This document shows positions 50,201 to 61,100 of a stretch of 64,000 nucleotides of DNA, one piece after another. The stretch covers positions 28,145,319 to 28,209,318 of the forward strand of contig NW_024881316.1 of the NCBI RefSeq assembly GCF_018691265.1, in the 5' to 3' direction. The position numbers were made by a program, and so were the translations under genes. The DNA comes from Tyto alba (Eukaryota; Chordata; Aves; Strigiformes; Tytonidae). The notes under the pieces are model-generated. The model saw only the letters and a list, made by a program, of their open reading frames with translations, was not told where the DNA came from and did no database searches. How positions within the stretch are numbered: the stretch's first letter is position 1; each line of letters starts with the position of its first letter.

Positions 50201-51158
50201 TCCTGAAGGAGGTGATATGGCCCTTCCTCCACAGAGGAGTCACCATAGACCTCAAACCCCTCTTTTTTTCAAAAATTAGAGGAACCATACAGGAGCACTA
50301 GTGTAACTAATTAAGTTGACCTGAGTGGTCATGCAAATAAAATAATTTTACTAATCAACCAGCAATCTTTTCAAGGGTGAAACAGAGTCAAACATTCTGT
50401 CATTACCTCTTGTATTTCACTGATTTTACATCCAGAAGGGACCACTATGATTAGCTAGCTAGACCACCAACACAACAAATGCCTGCAACCCCACATGCAT
50501 GTTTGTGGTGGACAGGAACTCCTCCCATACTGAGGGCGACCTGGAAGCTGCAACTCACTCTGACAGCAAACACTCAAACAATTATCTTCCTCAAGTGCAC
50601 TTAAAAAAAAAAAAACAAAACAACCCAACAACAAAAAACCCAAACCCCAGCCGTGACTGCCTTCTACCACTGACCAATTCAGCCACTTGGAATGATTTAA
50701 TGGCACACAGGAACTAGGTACCCATGCATACCTAATTTGGTTCATAATTGATCTTAACAAACAACATAATTTCCAGTATCAGTATCTCTGACATACATGA
50801 AATAGGATTCAAGCTAAACTTGATTCAAGCTGAGCTTAATAGACAAATTAATTGTAAAGCCACTTTGAAGCATTAGGACATAGGATGTCATTAGAGAGCA
50901 TGTCATTACTAAATCATGGAATACTGTCCAACCTGATAAAATTGTTGGTGCAATTCGTAACTAAGAGGTTGAAGATCTTATGTGTGTGCACATATGAAAC
51001 ACAAATAATGCTTTTAAATACTTCTAGTGCATACAGAATGCTACCAGCAAGGAATCACTGTGTTAATGAGCTTCTTGCAAAAGCTTCTAGTTCACAAGCA
51101 AAGAATTACTTTGCATTATATTCTTCCACTACCCTAGTAGGAAACATCTGTTTCAGTG
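47265..51158 (-). other. CLN8: Probable CLN8 3' UTR
   Basis: No coding exon is seen downstream of the CLN8 stop. The sequence is AT-rich with an A/C-rich low-complexity patch at 47808-47870 (minus strand T/G) and another at 50590-50645. Its use as a 3' UTR is inferred from strand, the candidate polyadenylation site at 47.28 kb and my recollection that CLN8 messages have long 3' UTRs. Confidence 0.35.
47283..47288 (-). terminator. CLN8: Candidate CLN8 polyadenylation signal
   Basis: The minus strand reads TGTACATAAATAAAAGTATT, an AATAAA hexamer directly after a Pumilio-type UGUANAUA site (47289-47296), with U/GU-rich sequence following at about 47225-47265. This would give a 3' UTR of roughly 3.9 kb after the CLN8 stop. 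Other minus-strand AATAAA hexamers (for example near 49931-49936) could serve as proximal sites. Chosen on context only. Confidence 0.4.
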
Positions 51159-51473
51159 TTATATCCTCTTCTTTTGATGTGTTTCACCATTTAATTTTCC
51201 ATTTTCCACTGTTTTACTTTCAAAGTTCCAGTCAGTTGGGCGGAGGAGTTGCTGAGTTTTTTTGTATGTCCAGTATGGGTTAAGTATTAGTGTAACGGCA
51301 AATAATCCCGAGAATAAAACAATAAAATGAAGAAGTCCCAGGTTTTCCACCACAGAATTCCAATTGAAAATGCACACCCACCACATGTGGTAAGTAAGAA
51401 TCATGCGGCAGTGAAACAGGTGGATCATCACCCACTGGTTTGCCTTCCAGAAGAAGGTGCTAGCACGGCCAGC
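51159..51473 (-). CDS. CLN8: CLN8 coding exon 2 (C-terminal, residues 182-285)
   Basis: The acceptor is TTGTTTTTCTAG at 51474-51475. The frame resumes in phase 0 and ends with TAA at 51159-51161. The peptide starts AGRASTFFWKANQWVMIHLF and continues HCRMILTYHMWWVC, then a hydrophobic segment around VLFSGLFAVTLILNPYW, then KKTQQLLRPTDWNF and the C-terminus QKKRI. Human CLN8 has the same order of blocks. Arg204 in HCR, a residue I recall as mutated in human disease, is at the same position here. The final KKRI fits a KKXX dilysine signal for retrieval to the ER (KKRP in human). Together with the upstream exon the protein is 285 residues, against 286 in human, so the gene looks intact. Confidence 0.97.
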   Translation of the reverse strand, partial: AGRASTFFWKANQWVMIHLFHCRMILTYHMWWVCIFNWNSVVENLGLLHFIVLFSGLFAVTLILNPYWTYKKTQQLLRPTDWNFESKTVENGKLNGETHQKKRI

Positions 51474-51849
51474 CTAGAAAAACAAGAACAGAAAGTATGC
51501 CGAAGTGAGATTATTACTTCAAGATAAGGAACTGAGGAATCTGTAGAACTAATGTAAATATTCATCTTTCACATACACACGCTCTCAGGCATTTTTTCCA
51601 TGTAGAGCTATGATATTCCACATGCATACAGCATCCTAAACTCAGAACGAATCTATACCAACTCACTGTCCACATGTACACAGCATCACACAGAAACCTA
51701 TAGGGAAGACTACAGAAATATCATCATGACAAAAGCTGATATCACAATAACATGGGTATCAGTTACATGAACACAGATTACCTATGGGCAAGCAAGTGAG
51801 ATGCCTGAAAACTATTACAAACATAACTTGAAAATCACCACAGTCTTAC

Positions 51850-52392
51850 CTTTAGAAGCATCCAGGAAATACATGTTGAGGGAGTACTCATCTCCAGCAA
51901 CATTCCCATCAAAGGCAGATAATGTCCAGATTTCACATTAATTACTAGACCAGCCAGGCCACCAAAAGCAAGCAAGTGATGAGCCACCAAGAACACATCA
52001 AATGTTCTAAAAATAATGTTGGACATGTGAACAGCTACATTTTCAAGCAAGAAAAATCCAGCAGCTATTAAACAGTTAAACCAACTCCACTTTTGCTGTG
52101 AATACACTTTGTCAGCATGAAAAACAGGATCTATGAGCAAAGCCCATAAACCAGCAACACAACTCTGAAGTCCAAACACGCCACGTGTGACTGCCATATT
52201 CCAAAACACCTTCTCCTTTGCATACAATGCACGATAAGTGGTGCTTATCCATGAAGACAACCAGTGAGACAGAAAAAATACCCCCAAGTAGATTAAAAAA
52301 CCAGCAGCTATAAATGTCAAACGAACTTCCCATAAGAGATAGTCCCAGTCAAAAATGGTCCCAAACACTTCATCGTCATTTCTAAGACTCAT
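51850..52392 (-). CDS. CLN8: CLN8 coding exon 1 (residues 1-181)
   Basis: CLN8 is a multi-pass ER/ERGIC membrane protein of the TLC (TRAM-LAG1-CLN8) family that helps export newly made lysosomal enzymes from the ER. Loss in humans causes a neuronal ceroid lipofuscinosis. The ATG at 52392 (G at -3) starts MSLRNDDEVFGTIFDWDY. Arg24, the site of the human R24G mutation, aligns without gaps. Hydrophobic segments are at about 25-45, 71-88, 105-123 and 132-152. The TLC domain begins near residue 60 and includes ENVAVHMSNIIFRTFD and AHHLLAFGG. The exon ends MLLK at donor AAAG|GTAAGA, coding length exactly 543 nt, the same exon boundary as I recall for human CLN8. A TTG seven codons upstream is in frame but has no support as a start. 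Confidence 0.97.
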
Positions 52393-52519
52393 TTCTTCTT
52401 TTTTACAGAGCAAAGCCTTCCAAGGGGCTTGGCACTTCTCACCCGCACTACAGTCTCCTTTACGCCTATTCCGTCTCTGCCATTATGCAAACCAGAAACC
52501 ATGAACTCTTCTTTACCAT
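52393..52519 (-). other. CLN8: CLN8 5' UTR part of the first coding exon, with upstream ATG
   Basis: The exon begins after a strong acceptor, CTCCTTGTTCCAG at 52520-52521. Its first three bases are ATG, opening a 17-codon frame that ends with TAG at 52466-52468, 73 nt before the CLN8 start. It is in frame with a 22-codon open frame in the candidate first exon. Confidence 0.75.
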
Positions 52520-53965
52520 CTGGAACAAGGAGAAAAAAATTAAGTGAATTTTTAAGTCATCTATATACATAACTTCTAAACCATCAAGAACTCACTTCCA
52601 CTGCAGTTACAACTGTGGTCCTGTTGTCATTAGGCACAGTCATCCCAAAGACAGGTAGACAGATAAAAAACCTTAAGCAATGTGTTTAACAGTTGGCCTA
52701 CAAAATCTGTACTAGTCCAAAGTAATGCACTGAAACAAAAGCTGAAGAGGGCAAAGTAGGAAGGCAGGAAAGAGGAAGAGAAAATACCAGCAACAAACTC
52801 TGTCTTCTTACTTATGAAACTTGTATTTCAGCAGCAGCATGCAGTTATTCTACTTCGTGATTCTCCTACTCCCCTGCTTTTTCCACCGCTCCCTAGGGCT
52901 TTGAGTGCAATTCAGAATCTCAAATACAGATCCAGGACATAAAACTACAAAAACTTAATCCTGTAAGTGTGGCCGCTCATCCTGAAAGCCCTTTTCTGTG
53001 TATCTCAAAACAAGACTTTGCAACCAGTTTCTGAACATTAAACCACTTTCCAACAGAAAACACATTCCAAAAATGCAATAAAAGCATGGAATGCAGGCAA
53101 GCAACATTAATATGTATTATTAACAACATTAGTGTAATTAACCGAACAGCCTGGCAGTGAGTGCCCTAAGTTAGCTGAAACTTCCTGAATGCACCACAGT
53201 TGAAAAACAGATTTGCGGGGAGGGAAAAGCCACATAATAGTGCAATATTTGAACGCCAGCTCATTTTATGAACGATTTAGGCGATCTCAGAATGACCACC
53301 AGACAGACCCACTGCAGCCTGGAAATGCTCAGAACCACAAACGGTGCGTTTGGGAGTTTAGTGGGAGCTCGATGAAGAAGCCACAGCAACCAGAGAGTCC
53401 AGAGCCCCTGGCGAGATGCTGCCGCCTCGCTTCACCACGCAGAAAATACCAGCACGGCAACCCAGGTCCTGCAGGGACCGGCCCCCCCCGGCCTTTGCTC
53501 GCAGGTGTCCCAAGCCCGACAAGATGGGGGGGGGGCGGGGAGGGCGGGTTCGCTGGCAGGCCCGGTCCGAAGGACCTACGCCCGCCCCACGGCCTGACAA
53601 AACCAACTCGAAGGTGGGGTCCCAGCAGATCCCCCCACTCTCCCGGGGGAAAAAAGGGGTAAAACACACCGATCCGATGGCACGAGCAGGCCCTGAAGAG
53701 CGCGACCCGCTGCGGCGAGCCCTGGCTCTAGAAGGGCCGTGACAGCTCCTCCGCCCCCACACAAACACCGGCAGCAACTCCCCCCGTCCCCGCCCGCCTC
53801 CCCCCCGCGGCCGCCGAGCCCCTCACTCAGACTCGGGTGGGGGGGGGCCGGCCCCGGCGCACAGATCTCGCTCACACCCGCCGCTCCTCACCCACAGCGC
53901 TGCCCGACGCGGCGGGCCGGCCCTTCCCGGCTCCGGGACTGCCCCGGGCGGCAAACCACCCTCAC

Positions 53966-54050
53966 CGGCCTCCCGAGCGCGCCCGGCCCGACCCACCGCA
54001 CCGCAACCTCCCCCGGCTCCGCAGCCGCCATGGGCCGGCCTGCGCATGCG
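53966..54050 (-). other. CLN8: CLN8 candidate first exon
   Basis: In the CpG island the minus strand has a good donor, GAGGCCG|GTGAGGGTGG, ending at 53966. An NRF1-type palindrome lies just upstream. An ATGGCGGCTGC at 54031 is either within the transcript, giving an upstream ORF of 22 codons to the donor in phase 0, or is part of the promoter (it resembles a YY1 site). The start of transcription is unknown, so the right boundary is approximate. Splicing to 52519 gives an intron of about 1.45 kb. Confidence 0.5.
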
Positions 54051-54051
54051 C
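54042..54051. promoter_or_regulatory. CLN8: NRF1-type site at the CLN8 promoter
   Basis: Palindromic GCGCATGCGC, the consensus for nuclear respiratory factor 1, common in TATA-less CpG-island promoters and usually close to the transcription start. Confidence 0.7.
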
Positions 54052-57000
54052 CGTACGCCACACAACGCCACCGCCCCCTGCGCGCATCGGCCCGGCGGCA
54101 CGAACCACCGGGCGCCGCGGGGGGGGGAGGTGGGGGTGCGCGGCTATACCACTGGGGCGGGGGGGGGGGGGGGACAGGCGGCGGTGTTTTTCTCCACCAC
54201 AGCTGAAAGATTAATAATATTTAACAGATGCCTGTTCAACAATAATAATAATAAAAAGAAGGAGCAGTGATGCCATAGCTAGTACCTTTACCTGTAATTA
54301 TACAATTTCATTAAACACAACAAATTATTAAATTGATGTCATGGAGTTCTGCTACATGATTCTCTCCATACCTGTGAAAATTGATGCTGTCATCCCAGTG
54401 ACTCAGCCCGGCAGGATCTCGGAAGCATCACCGGGGCAGGTCACTGGAACCATGCCGGGAGGGTTCCACAGCTGTGCCTCAGCCCTGCACCCGGGGTTTT
54501 GCATGGCTTCAGCATGAGCGACTGCGCGTTTTGCCAGGGAAAAGCGCAGTCCCACGACAGAGCAGGTGATTCCACCAACAAGGGACCAAAAAAAATAAAA
54601 TCAAGCCACAGCTTCCACATGGAGAATTGCTAATGTGATACACCTGATGGACGCCCCAAGCTCTGTCACAAGTAAAATCTCTTCATACACCACCTCCATA
54701 GTTTACATAAGGGCAGCCAGCCCAGGTGTTTATAGGAAAAGTCTGGGAACAAAACCTACCCGCTCGTGTCTCCTTTCAATGCGCTGGGTGTGAGGCATCA
54801 CACCTTCTCTCCAAGCTCTACAGACAGCCCCGAGGGACACCAGGGTTTGGCTGAAGCCATGCCCACACACCCAGACACTACCTGTGTGCCATCGAGGTGA
54901 GTCACAGGCTGGGGCAGGCCTGACACCCCACCGCCTGCATCTCTGCCCAGGAGGCCCCGGCTCAGCAGGAAATGCAGGGCGAGGAATTTCAGCCAACGTA
55001 CTTATTTCACGCAGAGAGCACACTCATGATCAAGTGACAGAGATCCTAATGACACGCGCTGGCAAGTTGGTCTTGTAGACAGAAGGATTCGTCTTTGCAC
55101 AAAAGTGAGAGTAGATTTGTTGGAAAGCTCTGAGTCAAAGCCATTTGCTAACCCTGAAGAGGAAAAAGGGCTGTAGGGCCTGAGAGATGCAAAGTAGAAG
55201 ATTTGGAGGAGTTGTCACTTGGGAAGTGCTTCCTAGCTGGTGATGGATATTCATTTAATAACCTCTGTTCCCTAACAGATGCTGGACCTGTCCTGGATAA
55301 CATGAAAAGGATGAGAAAGCTGAACAAGCAAAAGCTGAGTGAGCTACTGTTAGAAGAAGTTGCTCTCCCAAGTAGCATGATGGGGCTAATGCACCAAGAG
55401 CATGTGGTTTAACTTCCCCTAATTTTGTTTTTCCCATAGTTATCTTTAAAGAATTCCTTTAAATTGTAAAACCTTGAGTCAGGAGATTTTTTCACTTACC
55501 TATAAGGAACTGTGATAGTACTGTAAAAACGAGATCATAGGCTGTTGTCTATCTTGGAGATTTTCCTTGTCTTTGCTGCTTTTCTTCCCTTCTCAAGCAA
55601 AATCACATCTTTTTTAATTACTGCTAGCTGTAGACGTGATGAAATAGTTTAGTGTTACTTTCTGAATCTACTGATACTACAACCATACTTAGTGACAACT
55701 TTTTAATATGTGCCTCATTATGGTAATTATGATCACTTCAGGTATTTCAAAATAGTTCTTCCTGCAGTGAGGCTCATCTTACATATTATGTCATACTCAG
55801 TTCTCCCTTTTACAGCCATTCTGGCTGGATGCTACAGCATGCCCTGTCCAAAGCTAAATTTCCTGACTATCTGCAGTCTCAGTTTTGGAAGACTTCCTCG
55901 GCATCTTTAGAATACCATAGCTGGAAGAGCAAAGAGCACCTCCAGGCAGGGAGTCCTGCCTGCAGCCTGGGTGATCTGCACCTTGTAGCTAAGAGCCTCT
56001 GTATACTGTTTCGGTAGTGCTTGCCTGCAGTCAAGAACTGAACATGATTTTCTCTCACTTTACAGTATCTGCATTTTAGTGCCTCAATGGCTACATCTAT
56101 ACAGCCCCCCATGTGGGGGCTGCCTTTTACTTTGAAATGGTGTGGCTACATCCCTGCTGCCCATTGAATATGATTTTGGCACACACTATCTCCCAAAACA
56201 TCCATAGAAATGTTGGCTTCAGAAGATAATTTTGGCCAGACTCCTGCTTCAAATGGGACCAGTTCCCAATACCCAGGAACCATCTAGCAAAGCACCAGTT
56301 GGCACAGGCCAAACTTCTTCCAGGTAGCATACTAATAATTAAATATTGCATGCAGTAATGAATCAGGAGTTTCTCTATTGTATTTATGAATATATAGATA
56401 GCTGATAAAAATGTCTTTAGTTTTATCACTTTTTTTTTTTCTCTTCATTCCTCAAATTGGAGTGCCACGATCCCAGGTCTTTTTCCTGCTCCCTGTATTT
56501 CCAGTGGCAGACTAGTACCCTCTCAGTGGTGTGAGAGCACCTTAAAAGCAGAGTCTCAGGGGTTGTGTATGGAGGACACAAGACCAACCAGTGAGACCTT
56601 CAGTGAGAGGGGAGCCAACAGTTTGTGCAGAGGATGCAGGATGACTATTATAGGACATGTATGAGCACTTGTGTGTATGTGTGTATCAGGAATACAGAAT
56701 ATAGCAAGCTGGTGCTTCTATTGCCATTGGCAGTGAATTGAGTAAGGTGTTTTAGGGGTGGGTTGAGAAAGGCGTTTTAATCCCATTAACAAATTAATCC
56801 ATCCATTGCAGACAAGTGTTTATCCTGTAAAGATTTGCCTTAGGCATGTAGGGGCAGAAAAGTCCAGAACAAGCCACCCTGAATTCTGCCTCTTGCTATG
56901 GCAACAGAGGGGAGTTCTTTCTCTGCAGGAGACATGGTGTGATGGCAAAGTGGCCAGAAATTATCTGTGGCAGCAGTGAAGGAATGGAGATTGGAAGCAA

Positions 57001-57450
57001 TCCTGCCTGATGAGGCTGTTCTCTGATCATTTTATAGTTCTGTCTCATCCTCTGAGTCACATATGAAGGAACTGGTTACTGCTTTAGGTTATTTTAAATA
57101 ATTTTCTATTTCCAGAGTACCAAAAACCGGTAGTGAGTGGTACTGTATGTTGAACTAAGTCCTCTGAGTATAAATAAAACCTGATCTGGTAATCTTCCCA
57201 ATAGAGGATGAAAAGTAGGCTTCAACTTTAAAAGTCCAGACCTCGTTGACTTCTCAAAAGGTTTTAGCTCTCTCTTCCCAAAGTTTTCAAAAAGCTTGCA
57301 TGTTTACACACACAGATCCTTGCATATACGCATAACTTGTGCTGACCTGTCACATAATCATATATTTTCAGTGACATACTTCTTGAACTGTTTCTTTAAA
57401 CTGAAATTTGCTCCTTTACGACCTATTAATCTGCAGTCTGCATTCAAATC

Positions 57451-57510
57451 TGTGGGAGCTTTACTACTAATTGTGGGAGCTTTGCTTCACGTCTGTGGGA
57501 GGTTTACTAC
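57451..57510 (+). repeat. Three imperfect ~21-22 nt tandem units
   Basis: TGTGGGAGCTTTACTACTAA, then TGTGGGAGCTTTGCTTCACG, then TGTGGGAGGTTTACTAC, with the GTGGGAG cores starting at 57452, 57473 and 57495. A short degenerate minisatellite. Confidence 0.75.
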
Positions 57511-58116
57511 ATGACCGCCTGAAGGAACTCTGTGGCAATACCAGATGTGTAAATCTCACTTCGTTAATGTTTTACACATACTCTCAAAGTTCTCCTGATT
57601 CTTGTCGAACAAGTACTTATGCAGTATTCCTATGTGCAAACTACAGTTATTCCAAGAAGCACTTTGAACATGCTTGTTTAAGGCATTTTTCCTCTCAGCT
57701 AATAGGAAGCATACTCAACTTCTTTCAGAAAACCTGTATTACAAAGCTTTCATGTACGTCAAAGATTCAGAAAGTCTTTACATTGCATAACATATTAATC
57801 TACCCAGGCTGGTTTGCTTTCCTCAGTACCTGGAGATCAGCACTAGTTTCTACAAACTCTTTTTCTACTTCACTTACGGTCAGTTTTAAATGAGTTAATC
57901 AACTCGTGCTGCAGAGCAGATAGTAGCAACAGCTGCCCTGAAGCACATGATATTCTCAAAATTTTTAAAAATTAAGATTTCCTGAGCATCCAAACTTTAA
58001 ACTACCAGTTGTGAAAATTGCAGCAATGAAAATGGCTGTTTTTGCCTGCTTGAATCTTCCCAGATAATTCAAATATTGTAGAACTTGAGAGTCTTTGCTC
58101 AGTCCCTCTCAAGATT

Positions 58117-58117
<1 letters not shown>

Positions 58118-58153
<36 letters not shown>
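58118..58153. repeat. Poly(C) tract, 36 nt
   Basis: An uninterrupted C run in an AT-rich setting, the second of two very long C tracts in this window. The exact length is likely unreliable. Confidence 0.9.
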
Positions 58154-61100
58154 TTTCTCTTTACCTTATTAACATTTAATGAAAATGCTGGAGGTATACA
58201 ATTGCTGTTGAATAGTGCTGTCTATCCCAGTCTCACTAAAAAAAGCTCTCAGGTGTAGACGCTGTTCAGGATGTTTATAATCCCCATGCTGACCCTGTGA
58301 CATCTGGCCATTCCCTGTCCACTGCTTAATCGGACCTCACCAGTACAGCCTTTGGGCAATTACTCCTTCAGTATTTCCTCCCTTCTCAATATTTTACTTC
58401 CATTCAAGGCAAGATATCCTACCCATTTTTCTTCTAATCCTAATTTATTTCTATTATGATACAAGACACTCTCAAGGTCTCTCCTGCTTGGTCCAGTCAT
58501 TTCTCTCAAGAATTTCTCTAAATCTCAACTCCTCTCTCCCGTTAGCTCTGCAAGTAATCTGCAATGCTAAAAATGTTGCTGCTTCACCTCTTCTTTGTGT
58601 CCTTAAATTCATACCTCACTCCAAAACCTTCCTAGCCTCTTTCCATTTTGCAAGCTTCTCTTTATGTTCCATGTACCATAAACATGCCTCTTGAATCACT
58701 GCTTAAATATATATATTTTTTTTTCTCCCTCTTCTCCTTCACTCTGTTAAAGCCCTGGCCAGTCAATGCCTCTTTAGGCTCTTCCTTGAGGATTTTCACT
58801 TCCTAGTGCCCAGCATCACTGGTGAAACTATAACCACTTCTTTTACCCCATAGGAATAATAAATAATACTGACTGTATCCAGTCCCGGATGTAAGTTCCT
58901 CAGTTGCTTCTGGTTGGCTTCAGGTAACTAGCAGGAGATGATGATAGAAGCTTGAGTTTGCAGTTGAACCTTTTTATTCCTCCCTCACCAATCTACATGT
59001 CTTAACAATGTTCACTGGAACAAGTTATTCTGCCTTAGTAGTTAGGTTCTTGCTTCACAGCTGTAGTCATGGTTAGTCTAACTGGTGTTTCAGGTATACC
59101 CAGAATCTCTAGTCTTTCTTCCTCATTATTCACACAGGTACCTCCAGTGCCTCTTCAAGTATCAAAGGAGAATCCTGTGTCTGTCTCATGGAATATATGC
59201 TTATCATTTTGGAGTTTTATTTAGCTCCAGATAATCTCACCTAAATAGAAACTAGGGACTTTACCAACAGGCAAAACAATGTTTGTCAAGTTAGAGCAGC
59301 CAGTGACTGGCTTACCAGTGGGTCCCTAGCAAGGGTTGGATTCCAGATTACCACCTGAGATCATCTTTCAGTTGTATCTGTAGACAGCTTCAATCATTTC
59401 CTTTGACAACTATCTAAGATGAAGTCAAGGACTACAATTACTGTTCGGTAATGGTGGGCAGAAACTAGGAACATTTCTGTCGTCTCAGTAATCTAGTAAG
59501 TTTACTTTTGGGGATTTCAGTAAAATGACAGCAAATCCATCATATTGACAAGGTTCTCAACAGCTTAAATGACTTTGTGGAATAAGCAGTTCATAAGCAG
59601 TAAAGAGGATGGAAGGTGACAAGCTATTTTCCTGTTTTCAGCTTCATCCAAGTGGACACATTCAAATATTTCACAAATTGCAGTACTGTGCAATAATGAC
59701 AACAGTATAAAGCAGTAATAAATATTAGAAATGGAGAACAAGTGGAAAGAAAAATTGTTTCTGTTAAGACATTTTGTTAGGGATAGTTGGGAGGAATGTA
59801 AGGTATGTTTAAAACAGCAGCTGAGAATGAGCTTCCTTCATGGCAAGTTGTTCTAGACTTGCAAAAGACGGAAATCCTTTTTTTATGTAGTCTATTTAAA
59901 CTTATTTAGAATAAGAAGATTCTAACCATTTACTTCAGATATTCCTAAAAATAAATTCTACAAACCCATATTAATGTAAGTAAACAGCAGTTACGCAGTC
60001 TCTTTTAATATTTAATACAGTTTTTAACTTAACTAAGCCTCTGGTGCTAAAAGCCTTCCTAATACCTCCTTTCTCCGAAAGCTAGCTTTATATGCACTGG
60101 TCAAGAGTCAAGCATTTGATGTCTGCCACAAATCTGTCAGAGTGTTAAATAAGCCTAGAGTTTTCATCACGGTCTGTTATTTACTGCATTATAGCAACTC
60201 TGTGGTATGCTGAAACAGAAGACATCATCCAGCACATGACTACTGAATTGATTTATACCAATTCATGGTCAGGCCCTGTGTGGGCTTTTTCCATTTCTTT
60301 GTATTCCATCCTTCCTGAATTTTCAGCAAAATGTAAACTTTCAGTAAAATGTAAACTGTCCTTTACACTATTTCACTAGACTCTTACATACGACAGTAGT
60401 TTTGTCAGATAGATTAATGTGAAGGGTAAAACTTAAGACCTTCCATTCACAAGAGTCATATCCGAGGGGAAAGAAAATATTTCAAGGGTGAGAAGAAAAG
60501 AAAGAGAAATGTGGCAGAGATTCCTCTGCCAAGTTACTCTCTCCTATTTCTTGCAAGCTTAATCAAAACCCCACTGAAATAAATCATAGCAAGTTATGGA
60601 CATAACCCATTGTAATACCCTTTAGAGTATTTTAAGGAGATTTAAAGGAAAACATACAAACAACAAATGACAAAATTTAAAAGAAATAAGGTTTTATGTA
60701 ATCTTACCCTTTGCACATCAGCCCACATGAGATTTTCATAGTGCCTTTTGAACCAGTTGGCTGGTTTCATCCAAAGTAAATACATTCTTAAAAGTTTAAT
60801 AAAAATGAGCAGTACCCCAGTTAGTACCCCATGAAAAGAAAGGCTGCACCACAAAACAACAGATCTCTATCCTGTTTGGCTAAAGGCCCATCAGCTATCA
60901 CCGATATCCCAAAACCAATGGCACCTCACCAAATGCAGCCACAGGGGCAGCTCACTCTGCAAGTTGCTAAGGTCCATGCAACATAGCCAGGAGTAACATG
61001 CTATTGAAGCACAAGAGAAATTCATGGTGGAAAAATCACAGAAAACAAGTTTCCTTTGCCTTGCTTCTCTCCAAACAAATTGATTAAAACAATTAGTAAT

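Larger units (their letters stand above)
53440..54190. promoter_or_regulatory. CLN8: CpG island at the CLN8 5' end
   Basis: About 750 bp of GC- and CpG-rich DNA flanked by AT-rich sequence, overlapping the candidate CLN8 first exon. It contains G runs (15 nt at 54159-54173) and long open frames on both strands (up to 155 codons) without recognisable protein features. Confidence 0.85.

Noticed and set aside
50455..50760. 101-codon minus-strand frame downstream of CLN8
   Set aside because: Contains the A/C low-complexity patch translated as a hydrophobic stretch; no homology recognised and it lies in the probable 3' UTR.
53329..54214. Several 99-155 codon frames in the CLN8 CpG island
   Set aside because: GC-driven open frames on both strands; no domain, no splice support beyond the first-exon donor.
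57471..57893. 140-codon plus-strand frame upstream of CLN8
   Set aside because: No recognisable motif, no splice context, and it begins inside the degenerate minisatellite.
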